NCBI RefSeq assembly: GCF_000224145.3 | Contig: NC_020176.2 | Location: 2,112,740-2,176,739, forward strand | Length of the DNA stretch: 64,000 nt | Direction of reading: 5' to 3' | Source: Ciona intestinalis | Lineage: Eukaryota > Chordata > Ascidiacea > Phlebobranchia > Cionidae | In this document: positions 32,001 to 47,000 of the stretch, piece after piece | Layout of the letters: each line of letters opens with the position of its first letter | How positions within the stretch are numbered: position 1 is the first letter of the stretch | Made by a program: the position numbers and the translations under genes | Notes under the pieces: generated by a model | Database searches by the model: none | Told to the model about the DNA's origin: nothing | Seen by the model: the letters and a program-made list of their open reading frames with translations, nothing else

Positions 32001-35000
32001 ACTTATTTTGTGTAAAAAACTTTCAAATTTGTTGTGTATAAAATTTAAAAAATTGGTTTCTATAAATGAAGTCTTAAGAATTATACCTTCAGTGGTTTTC
32101 AAGCATTGTTTTAAGTAGGTATTCTACTTTCAGCTTCACCGAACCAGATTAAAAACCAGTCCAAACCAACCCAAACCAGCTTAAACCAGTCCAAACCAAC
32201 CCAAACCAGTTTAAACCAGTCTAAACTAGCCAAAACCAGTCTAAACTACCCTAAACCAGTTACCTTTCTATCCAAAGCTTTTTTATCAGCTTCCATTTCT
32301 TCAACATTATCTTCAAAACTCTGAACCTTTTTTTTCATCTCAAATTGGAATTCTCGGACCGCTCGTTCATATTTTGCCTTGTATTCGCCATCTAAACACA
32401 TTTCTCCAAACATTGTAAAAATATAACTTACATTGTTTTCTAAATTTAAAAAAAAAATTATTGACGAAAAAAAAATTCCTATATTTTATTGTCAAATATC
32501 AGATTTAATTTAATAATTTAATTTATATATTTTTTTTATTAATAATGAAAAAAATAGCTTCATATATTTATGATAAAAAACCTATAAATGAAAAAGGCAT
32601 AAAATAAAATATTTATGAAAAATTGTTTATTGTTATGTCATAATGTTAAATTACCCCATTATGAAAATATGACATCATAATGAGCATATTATGATTTCAC
32701 AATTATATTCAAAATAACTATTTTAAAAAATTTTTTTAATGGGGGCTTTTGGGTCGTCCAAATTAATGGCCATACCCAAAAAAAAGAGAAAAAAAAGAAA
32801 AAAATCACCCACAAAGTAACATACATGGTAACTCGTAAGCTGGCACGAGGTGTATGAAACAGAACAAGCAAGTTTAACGACTGTTGTTTTTTAGCCATGC
32901 GAGGATAAAGTAAGTTTTTATTCAATATGACATCACAATTACCTTCTAATTCTTCATCTGAATCAATATGCGTGGTATGATCAGCGTATAGAAGTCGTTT
33001 CTCGGCTAATTCAACTTCCATTTCTTCAACTTTTTTCAGTAAATGTTGGTGACTGGACTGACTCTCTGTAAAAAAATTGTTATATAGTAGGGTGGGGGAA
33101 GACAGGACACCTTTAGCACATAATATCCAAATATACTGATTATGTTTAAACAATTAACAATGGTCTATGGGAGTCCTTAAAGATACAGTTTTTTAATTCT
33201 TTGAATGTTCTTTATTTACCACCAAATGGGACGAGAAAATAGAATGAATATAAAAATAAAACATATATATATAAACCAATTAAACTACAAAAAAACAAAA
33301 TGATTTTTAAAAATAGAATGAATAGGTGTTCTATCTTCCCTCGTCCTACTAAATTACCTTTAACGATTTTTTCAAGTTTAATTCTTTCTTTGGTTTCAAC
33401 TTCGAGAACCTCAGTTGCGTGGGCTGCTGTTGCTTGCTCTTCCTCTAGGTGGAGCAGTGCGTCGCAAAGCTAAACATAGAAACATTATAAAATCATATAA
33501 ATACAAAAAATAATAATTATTCTATAATTACGTTCATAATAAATACTGTAATTTCAAAATAAATAGCCTGCAATTTAGCTTTCGAAATTTGGGCAAGTTC
33601 TAAACAAAAGCTGTCACAAAGCTAAAGCAAAACATAACAGCTAATTTGAGCGACCTTTCTAGGGCTATATTATAACAGATCTGAAGATTTTTAAATCAAA
33701 ACATATACAAAACTTGCAAAAAATTGTGTGTATTTAAAATTGGATAAAAATATTGACAAACTTATTTTAAGTGATTTATTTTTAAAATAACATCAAACTT
33801 AAAAAAAATACAATTTTAGATTATATAGTAAGTTGGGGTAAGATGGGACACTTTTTCCTTCTATTTTCTAGTCCAGTTTAGTAGAATACAAAGAACATTT
33901 AAAGAATTATAAAACCGTATCCCCACGACTTCCATAGACCGTTGTTAATTGTTAAAAACTTGATCAATATACTTAAATACTATGTGCTAAAATTTCCCAT
34001 CTAACCCCNACAATTTTGTATTTTCTATTATATAAGTAACCAAACCTTTTTATCCAACATAGTGGTTGCAGCTTGCAGGTCATTTCTGTCCGCCAAAACT
34101 TTGTCATATTTTTCTTTCAATATTTCAATTTCCGCCTATGTGTAAAAATCATATTAAAATGAGAAACCAGAACACCTGCGTCATAACAACTGTCAAAAGC
34201 AAGTTACATTCTTTCATTCAAGCATCTAAACTTAATACATAACCTACCCCAGCGTTCTGTAACTGGTGTCTTAGAGTGCACCAAAACATTTTTAGCCACT
34301 TTCCCACATTTTTTTAACATGCATTCTATAACTTGATCACTGGAAATTGCGAAACTAGTCCTCTCTTTAACCGCAAACCACCTGTTTCTAATGATTTTGA
34401 TTAGCGGTGCTTTGTGACTAAACAGAAACTTATTCTCATACACATTTTCCCCTTGATGTTATTATTTTTACGTTAAAGCAATCAGGGGTTCATGAGTTCG
34501 TCGCAACAACTTTAGGGGTTCACCAACCCCAAAAAAGAGCTCTGACAATCCTGTATTTTCAAACGCAAAAAAAAACTCTACCTTAAAAAATTGCTGAACT
34601 CCTACGTTTTAAAACGGAACCAAAATATTATTTTTATTGTCACCTCTTTTTCTCGGAGCTCTTCCTCGGTCCTTGTCACTTCCACAAGAGGGAGCACCTT
34701 GGTGAGGAGCCGCCACCATGGCCACTGCCGAATCGCCATGAAAAGTCGGACATTGCGTTGGATGCAACGAACCGCGACCACTTGGACCTGTGATAGTAGG
34801 TATTGTGATGTCATAGGGTGGTATCGGATTTATGGACCTCATGCCCGCTGCCGATTTGTGACGTCGGTGCTTTTTGAGTGTGGTGTATTTGTACAGCTTA
34901 TGCTCACTGTCGAGTTATAACATGGGTGACTTATACACCAGGCGTGTTCATACACCTCGCGCTTACTGTCGAGTAATAACATAGGTGTCTTCTCATACAC

Positions 35001-38000
35001 CAGACACACATGGTGTAATCATACACCTCATGCCTACTGTTGAGTTAACAAATTTAAGTCTTTTCATGATAAAAATACCATAATAAAATGTCTTTTCATA
35101 CAATATCCACAACATTTTACGAACCTTTTTCCTTTCAAGTCTCTTCCTCGCAAGATAACCACGACAATGAGCTTGAAAGGCTATTATGACATCACCAACC
35201 TTCGCGTTACGACGATCTTGCATTGCGTTCAGTGAACCGGAACGGAAGAAAACCTGCAAAATTCAGTTGGGTTAAAATAGCAAAAAATTATTTTTTTTGA
35301 AAAGAAATTATTAAGTTTTTTATTTATGGCATAACTGAACAGATATAGAAAAATATATCCTGATATTACCAGTGTTGCACATTTTATTTTTTAAACTTAA
35401 AAGTGCTCCGCAATAAAATTTACTATATTTCTGTGCTGCTCAACAAAATACTCTACTTTTCAGTGTTGCGCAATAAAATACTCTACTTTTCAGAAAAAAA
35501 AATGTTTGCGCAAAAAAAATGTTCAAAACCACCAGTGGTGCCAAAAAATTCTTACCTGAGTGTTTCCAATACGATATTGCGACCTCTCAAGTTCAACTTG
35601 TTTGATTATATTCTCCGTGGCCTCCTTATCGTCAAGCAAAGCAACAGTTGTTGAATTAGAAGGCAGGTTGGCTGATAATTGACGCAGCAAAACATCAAAA
35701 TGCCGACGAAATTCGTAAAACACCATGTGCTCGGGGTAACCTAGTAACGAAAACAAAATTTAATGTTTTTATTTTATTTAAATTTACAAAATAGAAAATA
35801 ATTTAAATAATTGTTTTTATTTTTTTTTTAATTTATAATTTTTTTTTGGAATTATTAAAATAATTTAAAGAATCTTTTAAAAGGTTTGTGTATATAAATT
35901 AAGTGCTTCGGCTACGCAAGGGTTTAGGTTTTGGCCGATTGGATTTTTGTGAGGGTTAGTATAAAGAACAAGAAGTCTGGGTGTTGAGGTAATGGGCCAA
36001 ATCTGGTCTAAATTCCAGGTCCTAGGCAAAGACCTTACCCATATAGAACAGAACGTGCAAATACAATGTTGGGGTAATAGCCAAATCTGGGACCTCACTC
36101 ATATAGAATAGAACGCGCATATACAATGTTGGGGTGATGGGTCAAATCCGGGGCCTCACCCATATAGAACAGAACGCGCATATACAATGTTGGGGTAATA
36201 GGCCAAATCTGGGGCCTTACCCATATAGAATAGAACGCGCATATACAATGTTGGAGTGATGGGTCAAATCCGGGGCCTCACCCATATAGAACAGAACGTA
36301 CATAATGCATATACAATGTTGGGGTAATGGGCCAAATCTGTGGCCTTACCCATATAGAATAGAACACGCATATACAATGTTGGGGTAATGGGCCAAATCT
36401 GGGGCCTCACACATATAGAATAGAACGCGCATATACAATGTTGCGGTAATGGGTCAAATCTGAGGCATCACCCATATAAAATAAAACCGCATATATAATG
36501 TTGGGGTAATGTAATGGGCCAAATCTGGGGCATCACCCATATAAAATAAAACCGCATATATAATGTTGGGGTAATGTAATGGGCCAAATCTGGGGCATCA
36601 CCCATATAGAATAGAACGTGCATATACAATGTTTAGGTAGTGGGCCAAAACAGGCCTAAATCTCGTCTATATAGAACAGAATCAACAATCAACAAAAACA
36701 ACATCATACCTTGCTTATGCATCCTTGCAACATCAACAAGTTGAAATCCCTGAAGTTGACGACGGATTAGGGGTATATTGGGGGTTCCCCGGGGCTCGTT
36801 GGGTTCAGACGGGGCCACAGCAAGAATAAAGTGGGGCTGGGTGCGACGGAGCATGTCCACTAACCCATCCTGTAAAAATATGTCTATGAGAAATGTAACG
36901 CACATGGGATAAAAGATTAGATATTTTTTGAACTTTTTTTGAAATTTTTTTTAACTAAAGTTGGTTAAGGTGTTTTTTATAAATCGTTTACTCTATATAT
37001 GTGATGTCTTAAAGTGAGGTGGGCCAGAGAAATTGGGATGTAGGTTTAAGGTGTATAATATAATTCCGTACAATTTTGCTTTTAGAGGAAAATCATCACA
37101 GATTATTGGAAACAATACCGCCTTAGTATCCTTAATAAAGTTACTCAAAAATCACCCTGAATCACAAATCCATGAAACAAATTATCTCTAAGAAAAAAAT
37201 CAATTTTCAAAAAAATTCAAAAAAAATGTTAATTTTCTGAAAAATTCAAAAAAAATGTTAATTTTCAAAATCAAATTAAAAAAACAACTTACGGTTTGAA
37301 ACTTTGTTAGCAAACAAAGAGATTTCTTCACGGCAACTGCCCCGGTTGAAACATTCCAGGATTTCTTGAAACTGGGGCTTCGTTTAATGCTTGAATTCCC
37401 CCCGTCGAGTTTTAACCCCGATATTGACCCATGTAACCTTTCACCCGCTGTACCCCCAAACATTTCCGAGATGTATTTTCTGAAGGGTGAAATTAAAAAA
37501 TTAAAAACTTAAAAATTTTAAAAATATTAAAAAATTAAAAATTATACACAACAAAATATGTTAGTGTGGTGAACATTGCAGAATTTTGTATCAGAATAAA
37601 AAAAAATTAACTTTTATTTATAGAAAAGCGATTTTTATATAAATGCTAAAATTATATCATTTAAACCAAATTTTTCTATACCAACAATTGCTACTTCTTT
37701 ATATATTGCCACAAAATGTTTTTTTTATATATAGGCAATGAAATACAGTAGTGGGTGGCAAATTTAAAGTATTTGCCACATGCCACCGTGAAATTCGAGG
37801 TCTGATTAAAAGGAAACTAACTTTTTAGATTCTTGCAGAGCAGCAGTTGCAGTAGAACCTGTAGAATTATAACGAGCATGATTCAACCACCCAGTTGTAT
37901 CGTATTCCACGCTGTGGAGTCCTCCTTGATGCTGGATGTGAATGTGAGCACTCCTCTCTGATCTCTGCACGATCCCACGAACTGGTGTGGAGGATTTAAA

Positions 38001-41000
38001 AAAATAATTAAAAAATTTTTTCTACAAACATTATTGTCAAATCTATTTTAAAATCCCGCCCTGTATTCGCCTAAAAACACCCACTTTTTACACCTTTATT
38101 GAGTTAATTTAGTATAATACGAAATACCCACACTCTGTTAAAACAAAGACCTAGTGATTGATTTGAACTAAAAACTGAATATTTAATTCAAAATATTTTT
38201 ATTTTTTTTAAATATTTTTTTGGAATATTAATTTTAACAAAAAAGTCACGATCCCCTAAACCCCTTGGCTGCCTCCCTGGTTACCCCTATATTGATAATA
38301 CTGATAATTCTCACATTGTTTTGGTTGTTGTTGGTTTTGGAGCAAAAGACGATCAACGAAAGTTTCATCGCTTGCCCCCTGTGACCCCGCTTCTTCATCC
38401 AGTAACCATAACAACCCCTTCCCCCCAACACTTGGTGGCTGTCCCACCACATCAATGCTGTGTGTGAAGTCACAATCAGGCACTGTGATGTCACAGTCTA
38501 TATCCTCCTGTTAATCAAAAAAATTATATTTTTAATTAATTTTTTTCTTTTTTTTTTAATAAATTCCCTTAAGAAAATTACATTGCATGCAGTTTTAGGT
38601 AAAAACAAAACTAAAAAAAACTTTACAGAGAATTCTTCACTAGTACCAAAAGTTAAATTTATATATATATAAATTTTTTAGTTACATTCTATGCGAGTAT
38701 AAACGAAAATAATTAAATTAAAGGTAAATTTAAAAATTAAACTTAAAGTTAAATAAAAAAAAATCCTTTGTACAATACCTGTAGCGACCAGTCTTTATAA
38801 AAAAATTAAATTAAAAAAAACAAAAAAACAAAAATAGTAAATCTTTTGTAAAATATTCCTTTTGTACAATACCTGTAGATATCGGTCTCTATAAAAAAGT
38901 TAATTTAAAATAAAAAAAATCTTTGGTAAAATATTTCTTTTGTACAATACCTGCAGGTAACGGTCTCTATGAGACGTAAAAGCATGACTGTGGTAATGTG
39001 CATGTAAACGGTCTTGTACATAGTTGTATGTAAGGTCAGAATATGAAGCGCCCCGTTGACCCTCTTTGACCCCCGATGACCCCTGATAACCTGGGGTGTC
39101 CACTAGTAGGATCGTGTGTTGGGAGCGATGAGATGACGACAGTGATCTGTGATGTCATAAAGGAAATTGTGATGTAATAAATGTGGCACAATTCGAAACA
39201 TTTTTTTAATGAAACATACAATTTAAAAAATATTTTGAGCAAATTTATAACTAAAACAAAGTTTTAACCTGTTGATATAAGAGACAACAGATCTGAAAAC
39301 TTCAATGTAAAGTGTTGTAATGAATGAGTTGAGTTGTTGTTCACCACTTTGCTTTAAATCCTCTATTTGCTGTGAAATAAACGTAGGTTATACATTACCA
39401 AACATTTTACTTTAATTTTTTGATTGATTGATTTTTTGTTTTATTTTCTCTTTACTTATTTTTTTTCTGTCTTTTTATTTATTTTTTCTGTATTTAAAAT
39501 TTTTTTTTATTGGTAATTCTATTCGGCCAATTCTGACCCACATCCTAGGTCCAATGGTGTGACTTGCTAAGCCCAAGTATAATGCTTTGTCACACTGTTT
39601 GATATAAATGCATGTAAAGTTTATTATATTAACATTTTACACCTAAACTTTTTTGTAAAAAAAAGTTTAAAAACTTTCACTCACTGGTATTGCTTGCAGT
39701 GAGTGTGAAGATAAAGAAGACGATCTTTTAAGTGATGCGGATGACATGGAGCGATGTTTCTTCCCGGATGTTGGTTGGAATATTGCCTTTGCGAGTCGCT
39801 CAGGTGGAACACCGAGTAATGACGCAGCTTTTTGTGCTGAGTCAGCTTTCGCGAACTGGTGTCGGCCGCCATTTACTGAAAATGACAAAATATATTTATA
39901 ATAAAAAATTATTTTGTAGGAATTAAAATAAGACAAAATATTAAAAACTGTGAAAATTTCTAACTATTTAAAAAAAAAAAACAATAAGATAATTGTTTTT
40001 TTTAAATAAAAAATAAAAAGAACTTAACTCAAATAGTACTCAAAGTACCCAAAAAACTTATTAAAAAGTTTAAAACATAAAGAAAAAGTTAAACAAGATA
40101 AAAAAAAAACAATGGAAAAAATCAAAAACTGAATAGGCATTTTTAAAATAAGAATAAAAATTAGAAAAACAGACAAAAGTACGTATAAGCAAATATTCAA
40201 TTAAAAAGTTAATTTTTTTTTAAAAAGATACTTCACCTTTTTGTACTCCAGCCATTCCAAGATGAAGAAGAGCAGCCAAGATGAGGAAGACGGACTTCCT
40301 CTCCTCCGTGGAGAGTCCGAGGACCTCAAAAGCTTTCTGGAGGTGAGCGAATCCTTTGAGAGCATTCTGCTGGAAGTTGGGATCGGATTTCTCATCAAAG
40401 ATGATCAGAGGATTTTCAGCTTGCTCCAGATCAAGGAGAAACAATTCTCGCCTGTGATTGGAGGATTTAAAATTAAACCGGCCAATTAGAAAGAAGATGG
40501 TTCAAAAAAAAATTTGTGAAAAATTTAATTTTGTAGTTTTTTTATTAAAAAAAAATATTTTTGTATTTTTTTTTATATTTTAAATAAAAAATGTTTTATT
40601 CAAATCAGACAAAACATTAGTTTTTAATATAAATACTTATTTTTGTTACCAGAAGATCAGTTATTAGAATATAATTTATGCCACATAGCAACCAACATAA
40701 AAAAAATTCAATACTTTTTTAACTTTATGTCAAAATTAAAAAAAAATCTGTAAAATTATATTAATTGTCATATTTACCTTAATTGTGGGTCAGCACCGTA
40801 CAAGAGTTGATAAAAAACATGGAAATTTGTTTCGTCCTCTGCTTTGTAAACCACACGGCTACGTTCCAACAGCAAAGCCTGTGGAGGTAATTTGTTATTT
40901 CTTGGGTTGTAAGCATATAAAAGTCAAATGTGTAAAATTTTTAATTTATTTGATTGTTGCACATTATATAGTAGGGTGGGGAAAAATACGAGACCTTTTC

Positions 41001-44000
41001 ATTATATTTTTTCGTCCCATTTGGTAGTAAACAAAGAAAATTAAAAGAAATATAAAACCATATCCTTGCGACTCCAACTGACCGCTGTTAATTGTTTAAA
41101 CACGATCAGGATATTTGGATATTATGTGCTAAAGGTGTCCTATCTTACCCACCCTACTATACTATTAAACAGTTTTAATAAAAGACTAAAAGTTATATTA
41201 AAAAAGGATACAGAATGTCTATACCTGTACAGAGAGTGCAGCCATCTGTCCAGTTCTGTCAAAATCCACACTATATATATGCACGCACCTCGTGGCAGCT
41301 TTACACTGGTGTGTGGTGGCCGTAGTAAAAGACGAAAGTATATCCATAGCACAGTTTACTTTTTCAACTAAAAATTATAAAAAAATGGTTTATTTAAAAA
41401 AATATAAAATCTTTTTTTTTTTTTTATTAAAAAAAATTTATCTTTTTTTAAATTAAAATAAATTATAACATTTGTTTAATTCTTTTTTAATGTTTTTTTT
41501 TGCTATAATACTGCAATGAATATTTACCTATATTTGAAACGATATATTCTTTGTTGTTAATAATTGTTTTTCCTATATGTCAATGACACCCAATATTTTA
41601 TTACATGAACATATATAAAATCTTTTAAAAGCAAAAAATTTTATGTATATTTTTTATTTTTTTTGGCTTCAAAATGTAAATATAAAAATTAACAAAATCT
41701 GAAAAAAAATTTTTTTTACTAAAAAAACTTTTTTTCCGCAAAAACAAATATGGTTTTGGCTATAAAATTTTAATTAATTATTACTTACCAGTGGGAGCAT
41801 TGGTTGCAGATGAAATACTAGCATAGTAAGATATCATATGTCGAATGTTATTAGTTTTTCCAGCATTCGTGTGCCCTATACTAATGATGCATTGGTCAGA
41901 ATTCGAAGACATCATGTTTTGGTGCGCGTGTTGCACGATGGCGTACACGTGCGGCGGCGTGTCACCAAATCTGCTGCCCTTGTATGTGGATTTAACCTGT
42001 GTACATAAAATCCGTATTGGTTTTTTTCTTAAATTTAATAAAAACATTTTTTTTTTCAATTTTTTTAAAGTTTTGTTTTAAATTTTGTTTTTTTCCGCTG
42101 CTAATTATGTTCACAATTTAAGATTAAAATACTCCATACTCACAGTATTAATATTATATTATAAAATGAAAATATTCCACAAAAAAACCCTGGTAGTTAA
42201 ATATAATTACCGATTAATTATTATTTTCCGCTGCTAATTTTGTTTACAATTCTATAATATTTAAATGGTCTAAAAAATTGGTAATAAACCTATTTTCCTC
42301 AATTAATTTTATTTTTTTGTGCTGCTAAACACGCCCGCAAATTTTAAAATTTGGATGCAAAAATTAAAATTTTAGATGTAAATATTATATTTCAGATGTA
42401 AATTTTCCACAGTACCTGCGATGTATAGTTGGACGGATTACTTTGATCTTGAGCGATTGTGATAAGATGTGGTCCCGCAAACGTGTGGACCAACCCCCCT
42501 TCATATCTACATGATAATGTGTGTAGAATACATGACTCATTTAGATGACGAAGTGAAGCTACGTCTCCTGCTCGGTCAAATTCTGCTTCATTCGCCTGAA
42601 AAGGGTGAATGCGAAATTTGGAATATTTTACACAAAAAATTAAGGGTCTAAAAAAAAAAGGAATATACAATGCACACTATGCTTTATAAAAGTTCAAATT
42701 TAATATATTCAGTCGAATGTATTATGTAAATAATAAAATACAAAAAAAATAGAAATTATTTTATTTTTTTTGCTGTATTTTTTATTGAAAATGTTAACAA
42801 TAATTCCAAGTTTACGCAAATTCTGTTGGAAAGAAACAAAAATTCAAATATATATATATGTATAGAGAATTATGTTAAAAAGTAAAATATCTGACACATT
42901 TTAAAAATAAACTTTCCCACCAAATCAACATCTTCTTCCGGAACCATCACTATCCTCTTCGTAAGCTCGAGCTCGATCCAACATTTTCCATCTGGCAACA
43001 CTGGAGGGCTTGGTTCACCAGATGATGTATCTGGGAACAAAATTTAAATTAGTAAAAAATTTTATAACATATTTTTATTTCTTTTTCTTTTATTTTAAAT
43101 TTTCTTAACGTTTTAACAATTTTAAAGCATTGTATAGCAGCTTTTTTATTTTTTTATTATTTAAAAATATAGCCTATATAACATAGGCAATGGCATTCAT
43201 TTATTCATTAAAAGTTTTGATATTGAATGGCCCATTACTTCAACACCCAGGGTGCTACCACATATTTAGTGACCACTGGGTTGGAGCAATGTCCGTTAAG
43301 TGTCTTGTCCAAGGACCCATATACACCTATTAATATTGTTATCAGTATTATTCATTGAATTCTATATCCTTTGTTTATAATGCAAGCACCTAACTACTGA
43401 GCCTCAAGGCTGTACCAAAAACTTGGTTACAATGCAAGTAATTAACCCAGAGACAAAATGCTGTACCAAAAATTTGATTTTAACGCAAGCAATTAACCCC
43501 TGAGACAAAATGCTGTACCAAAAATTTGATTACAACGCAAGCAATTAACCCCCGAGACAAAATGCTGTACCAAAATTCGATTATAATGCTAAGAACCTAA
43601 CCACTGGCGATGGACCAAAATTTATGACACCAATAACACCATACCTGCAGTAATGAGATGAGCACTGGATATTCCGTCCTGGTGTTTCAGCCAAACTTTT
43701 TCCTTTGTTTTCCATATTACACCAGGTAAGGTATCAACGTCCACCATCTGGTCAACTCCATTTGTCTCAGCATGGTCAATGGACCTCTGTGGGCAGGAAG
43801 GCAATAGGATATTTTAAGTAAAAATAGTTAAAAATTTAAGTAAAAATTAAAAATAGGACAAAAAAAGTTGTTTTTCTTAAAAATTTTATTTTATGAATTT
43901 TTTTTAGTTTTTTGGGGGAATTTTATGTTTGCAATTTAAAAAAGTACAAAATTAGATTAATGAATTGGTTTGTCCCTCGACAAAATAAGTTAAAAAAATA

Positions 44001-47000
44001 TGCCCTAGAACCATTGCCAAGTAAATTTTAACCTAAAGAAATGAGATGGGATGATATTTAAAGGTGGAAAATGTTAGAAGTGGAAAAAAAAGATTTTGAA
44101 ATTCATAAAACTGAAACCTTTTATAAGTTTTGACAAAATAAGTAAAGTAAAGTTAAAGTAAGAAAACTGGGTAATAGAGCAACTTTGGTCAAAATTTAAG
44201 GACCTCACCCATATAGAACTGAATATAAAAAGGAAAAAAATAAAACCTCAAGATTTTCAATTTCAACAGACACAGGTTGTTGTTCTGCTGCTGTTGTTGT
44301 TGTCGATTCAATATTTGTTGTTTCTTCAATTGTTGATTTTTCACTCATCAAAACTTCACTTGTTGCAACATCTGTTGAAGTTGATTCTTTCTGTTGTTTC
44401 CCTGAATCAACAATTTCAACTTCGTTATCAACATTTTCAACAGGATTTAACTTTTCAGGTGAAGTTAATGTTGATTCTGTTGAAACTTTTTTCTCGTCTT
44501 TTTCCAAACCTTTGGTCAACATTATTGTTGTTATTGAAGCTGTTGATAGATTTTGCACTTTAGTTTTTTTCGATGTTGTTGATTTTGTTGATAGCTTTGA
44601 ATTTGTTGCCAGTTCAACTGGTAGAATTTTTTGAGTTGATGACTGATTTGTTGATTGTTGATTTTTCTGTGTTGAATGACTTGTTGATTGTTGATTTTCA
44701 GTTGATGACTGATTTGTTGATTGTTGATTATTTGACTCTTTCAACATAGCACTTGCATGCAGCTCATTTGGAGTAACTGCAACATTCTGTGTTTCAACTA
44801 AACTCGATTGTGTCCTCAGTTTATTTTGAGGTTTCTTCATCTCACTTGCAGAGTTAATTCTCTTTAATTTGCCTTCTTCCTTTGGCTTCTCTTCTTCTGC
44901 TTTTTCCTTCAGGTATAGGAGAGAATAGAAGAAAAAGAGGAGGGTGAGAGAAGTAAGAAAAAGAAGGGAATTTTAAACTTGTGAAATTAATGTAATAAAA
45001 CTAAATTCACATGCATGCTTTGAAAGTCTCATAAAAAAAAACATTAATTTAAAAATACATTTAAATTTGTAACACATAACTAACCTTCTTAACAGCTGGG
45101 AGCTTTGGCGAAGTATCATCTTTTGCCTAAAACCAAACAAAACAATAAATCGAACAATTCAAAATAGTAGTATAGTAGGGTGGGGGAAAATGGGACATCT
45201 TTTTATTCTATTTTTTTGTCTAATTTGGTAGTTAACAAAGAATTATTAAACCGTATCCTCACGACTCCCATAGACCGTTGGTAACTGTTTAAAACACGAT
45301 CAGGATATTTCGATAATATGTGCTAAAGGTGTCCCATCTTCCCCCACCCTACTATATATTAATATGTTTGAAAATTTTAAGTCCAAATAATATTTATTCC
45401 CAAGTAGGCCCATACAGTGTGACCAATACAGAAAAATTCTCAACAAAATGATTTAAAATTTAGTAATTTACATTCTAAAATATAGTTTAAATTAAAAAAT
45501 AATCTAAAAAGTTTATACCTTTTGCTCCCAAAAGGAAAAGCGACTTCCAAACATAGTAAGTTTTATCCAAACGTAAGCACTTAGCACATAAAAGCAATTC
45601 TATTCTAAAAACAACACATTAATATGAAGTATACAGTGCATGGTAAAACAATAAACAAGGCCCCTTGCAAATATTTTCAGCTCTAAAATAGACTGCAATT
45701 AATCTACACACTGGCACATGTAATCACGGTATATAAACTCGGTCGCTAGTGAAGAATCCTTTCCTAACGCCCTGCGGTATATCTGCTTACCGCTAAACGT
45801 GACTACTAATGTCTAACATTTTTTTACCAAACCAATCTGTAACGTACCGAAAAATGGTGCTAAGCTAGTTGAAAACGGTAAAAAAAAGCCCGCGACCGAT
45901 TACCTACCAAATAAAATAATGGCACTACTCCTCTAGGCACTAACCCCCTCCCAGTACCTACCCCTTAACGCTTTTTACCAACCTAACCTGTAAAAAATAG
46001 AGCCTAAACTATTACAAAACGTTAAAAAACGCCCGCGACCGATTATCTACATTTTACAATAACCGCGAACTACCAACCTTTAACACTTTTTACCAATCTA
46101 ATCCGTAACGTACTAAAAATAGAGCCTTAACTATTGCAAAACGTTAAAAATCGCTCGCCAACCGAATAACTACATTCTACAATAACCACTAACCCGAAAC
46201 TACACACCTCTAACAACTTTTTACCAACCTAATCTGTAACGTACCGAAAAATAGTGCCTTAACTAGCACAAAACGTTAAAAAACGCCCGCCGACCGATAA
46301 CTACATTCTACAATACCACTAACCCTAACTACCAACCTCTAACTCTTTTTACCAAACTAATCTGTAACGTACTAAAAAATAGTGCCTTAACTAGCACAAA
46401 ACGTTAAAAAACGCCCGCCGACCGATAACTACATTCTACAATACCACTAACCCTAACTACCAACCTCTAACTCTTTTTACCAAACTAATCTGTAACGTAC
46501 TAAAATGGTGCCTAAACTATTGCAAAACGGTAAAAAACGCCCGCCGACCGATTACAAACAAGAACCACTAACCCCTATAAACTGCCAACCTCTAATACTT
46601 TTTTTACCAAACTAATCTGTAACGTACTAAAAAATAGTGCCTAAACTGGCACAAAACGGTAAAAAACGCCCGCTGACCGATTACCTACAAAACTAACGTA
46701 ACCAAGAAAAGTGTTTAACTAGTACAAAACGTCGGCTACCGATTACCTACAAAACACAATAGCAAAACATTCTATCTGTTGTAACATCCATTGGGGGTAG
46801 TTAACAAAAGAACTAACAATAGCTCTGCTTGTTAATCAGCATCCTAAACATTGTTGAGTGCTTTACCAAACGCGCCGGTCCGCCAGGTTACTTAATCCCT
46901 AACAGATGTAGGTAACATTTAGGTATATTATAACATACACCAAGGCGGATAGCGTGTACTGCCGCTTAGTAGCGCCATTTTGAACTAGAATAGGGCATCG

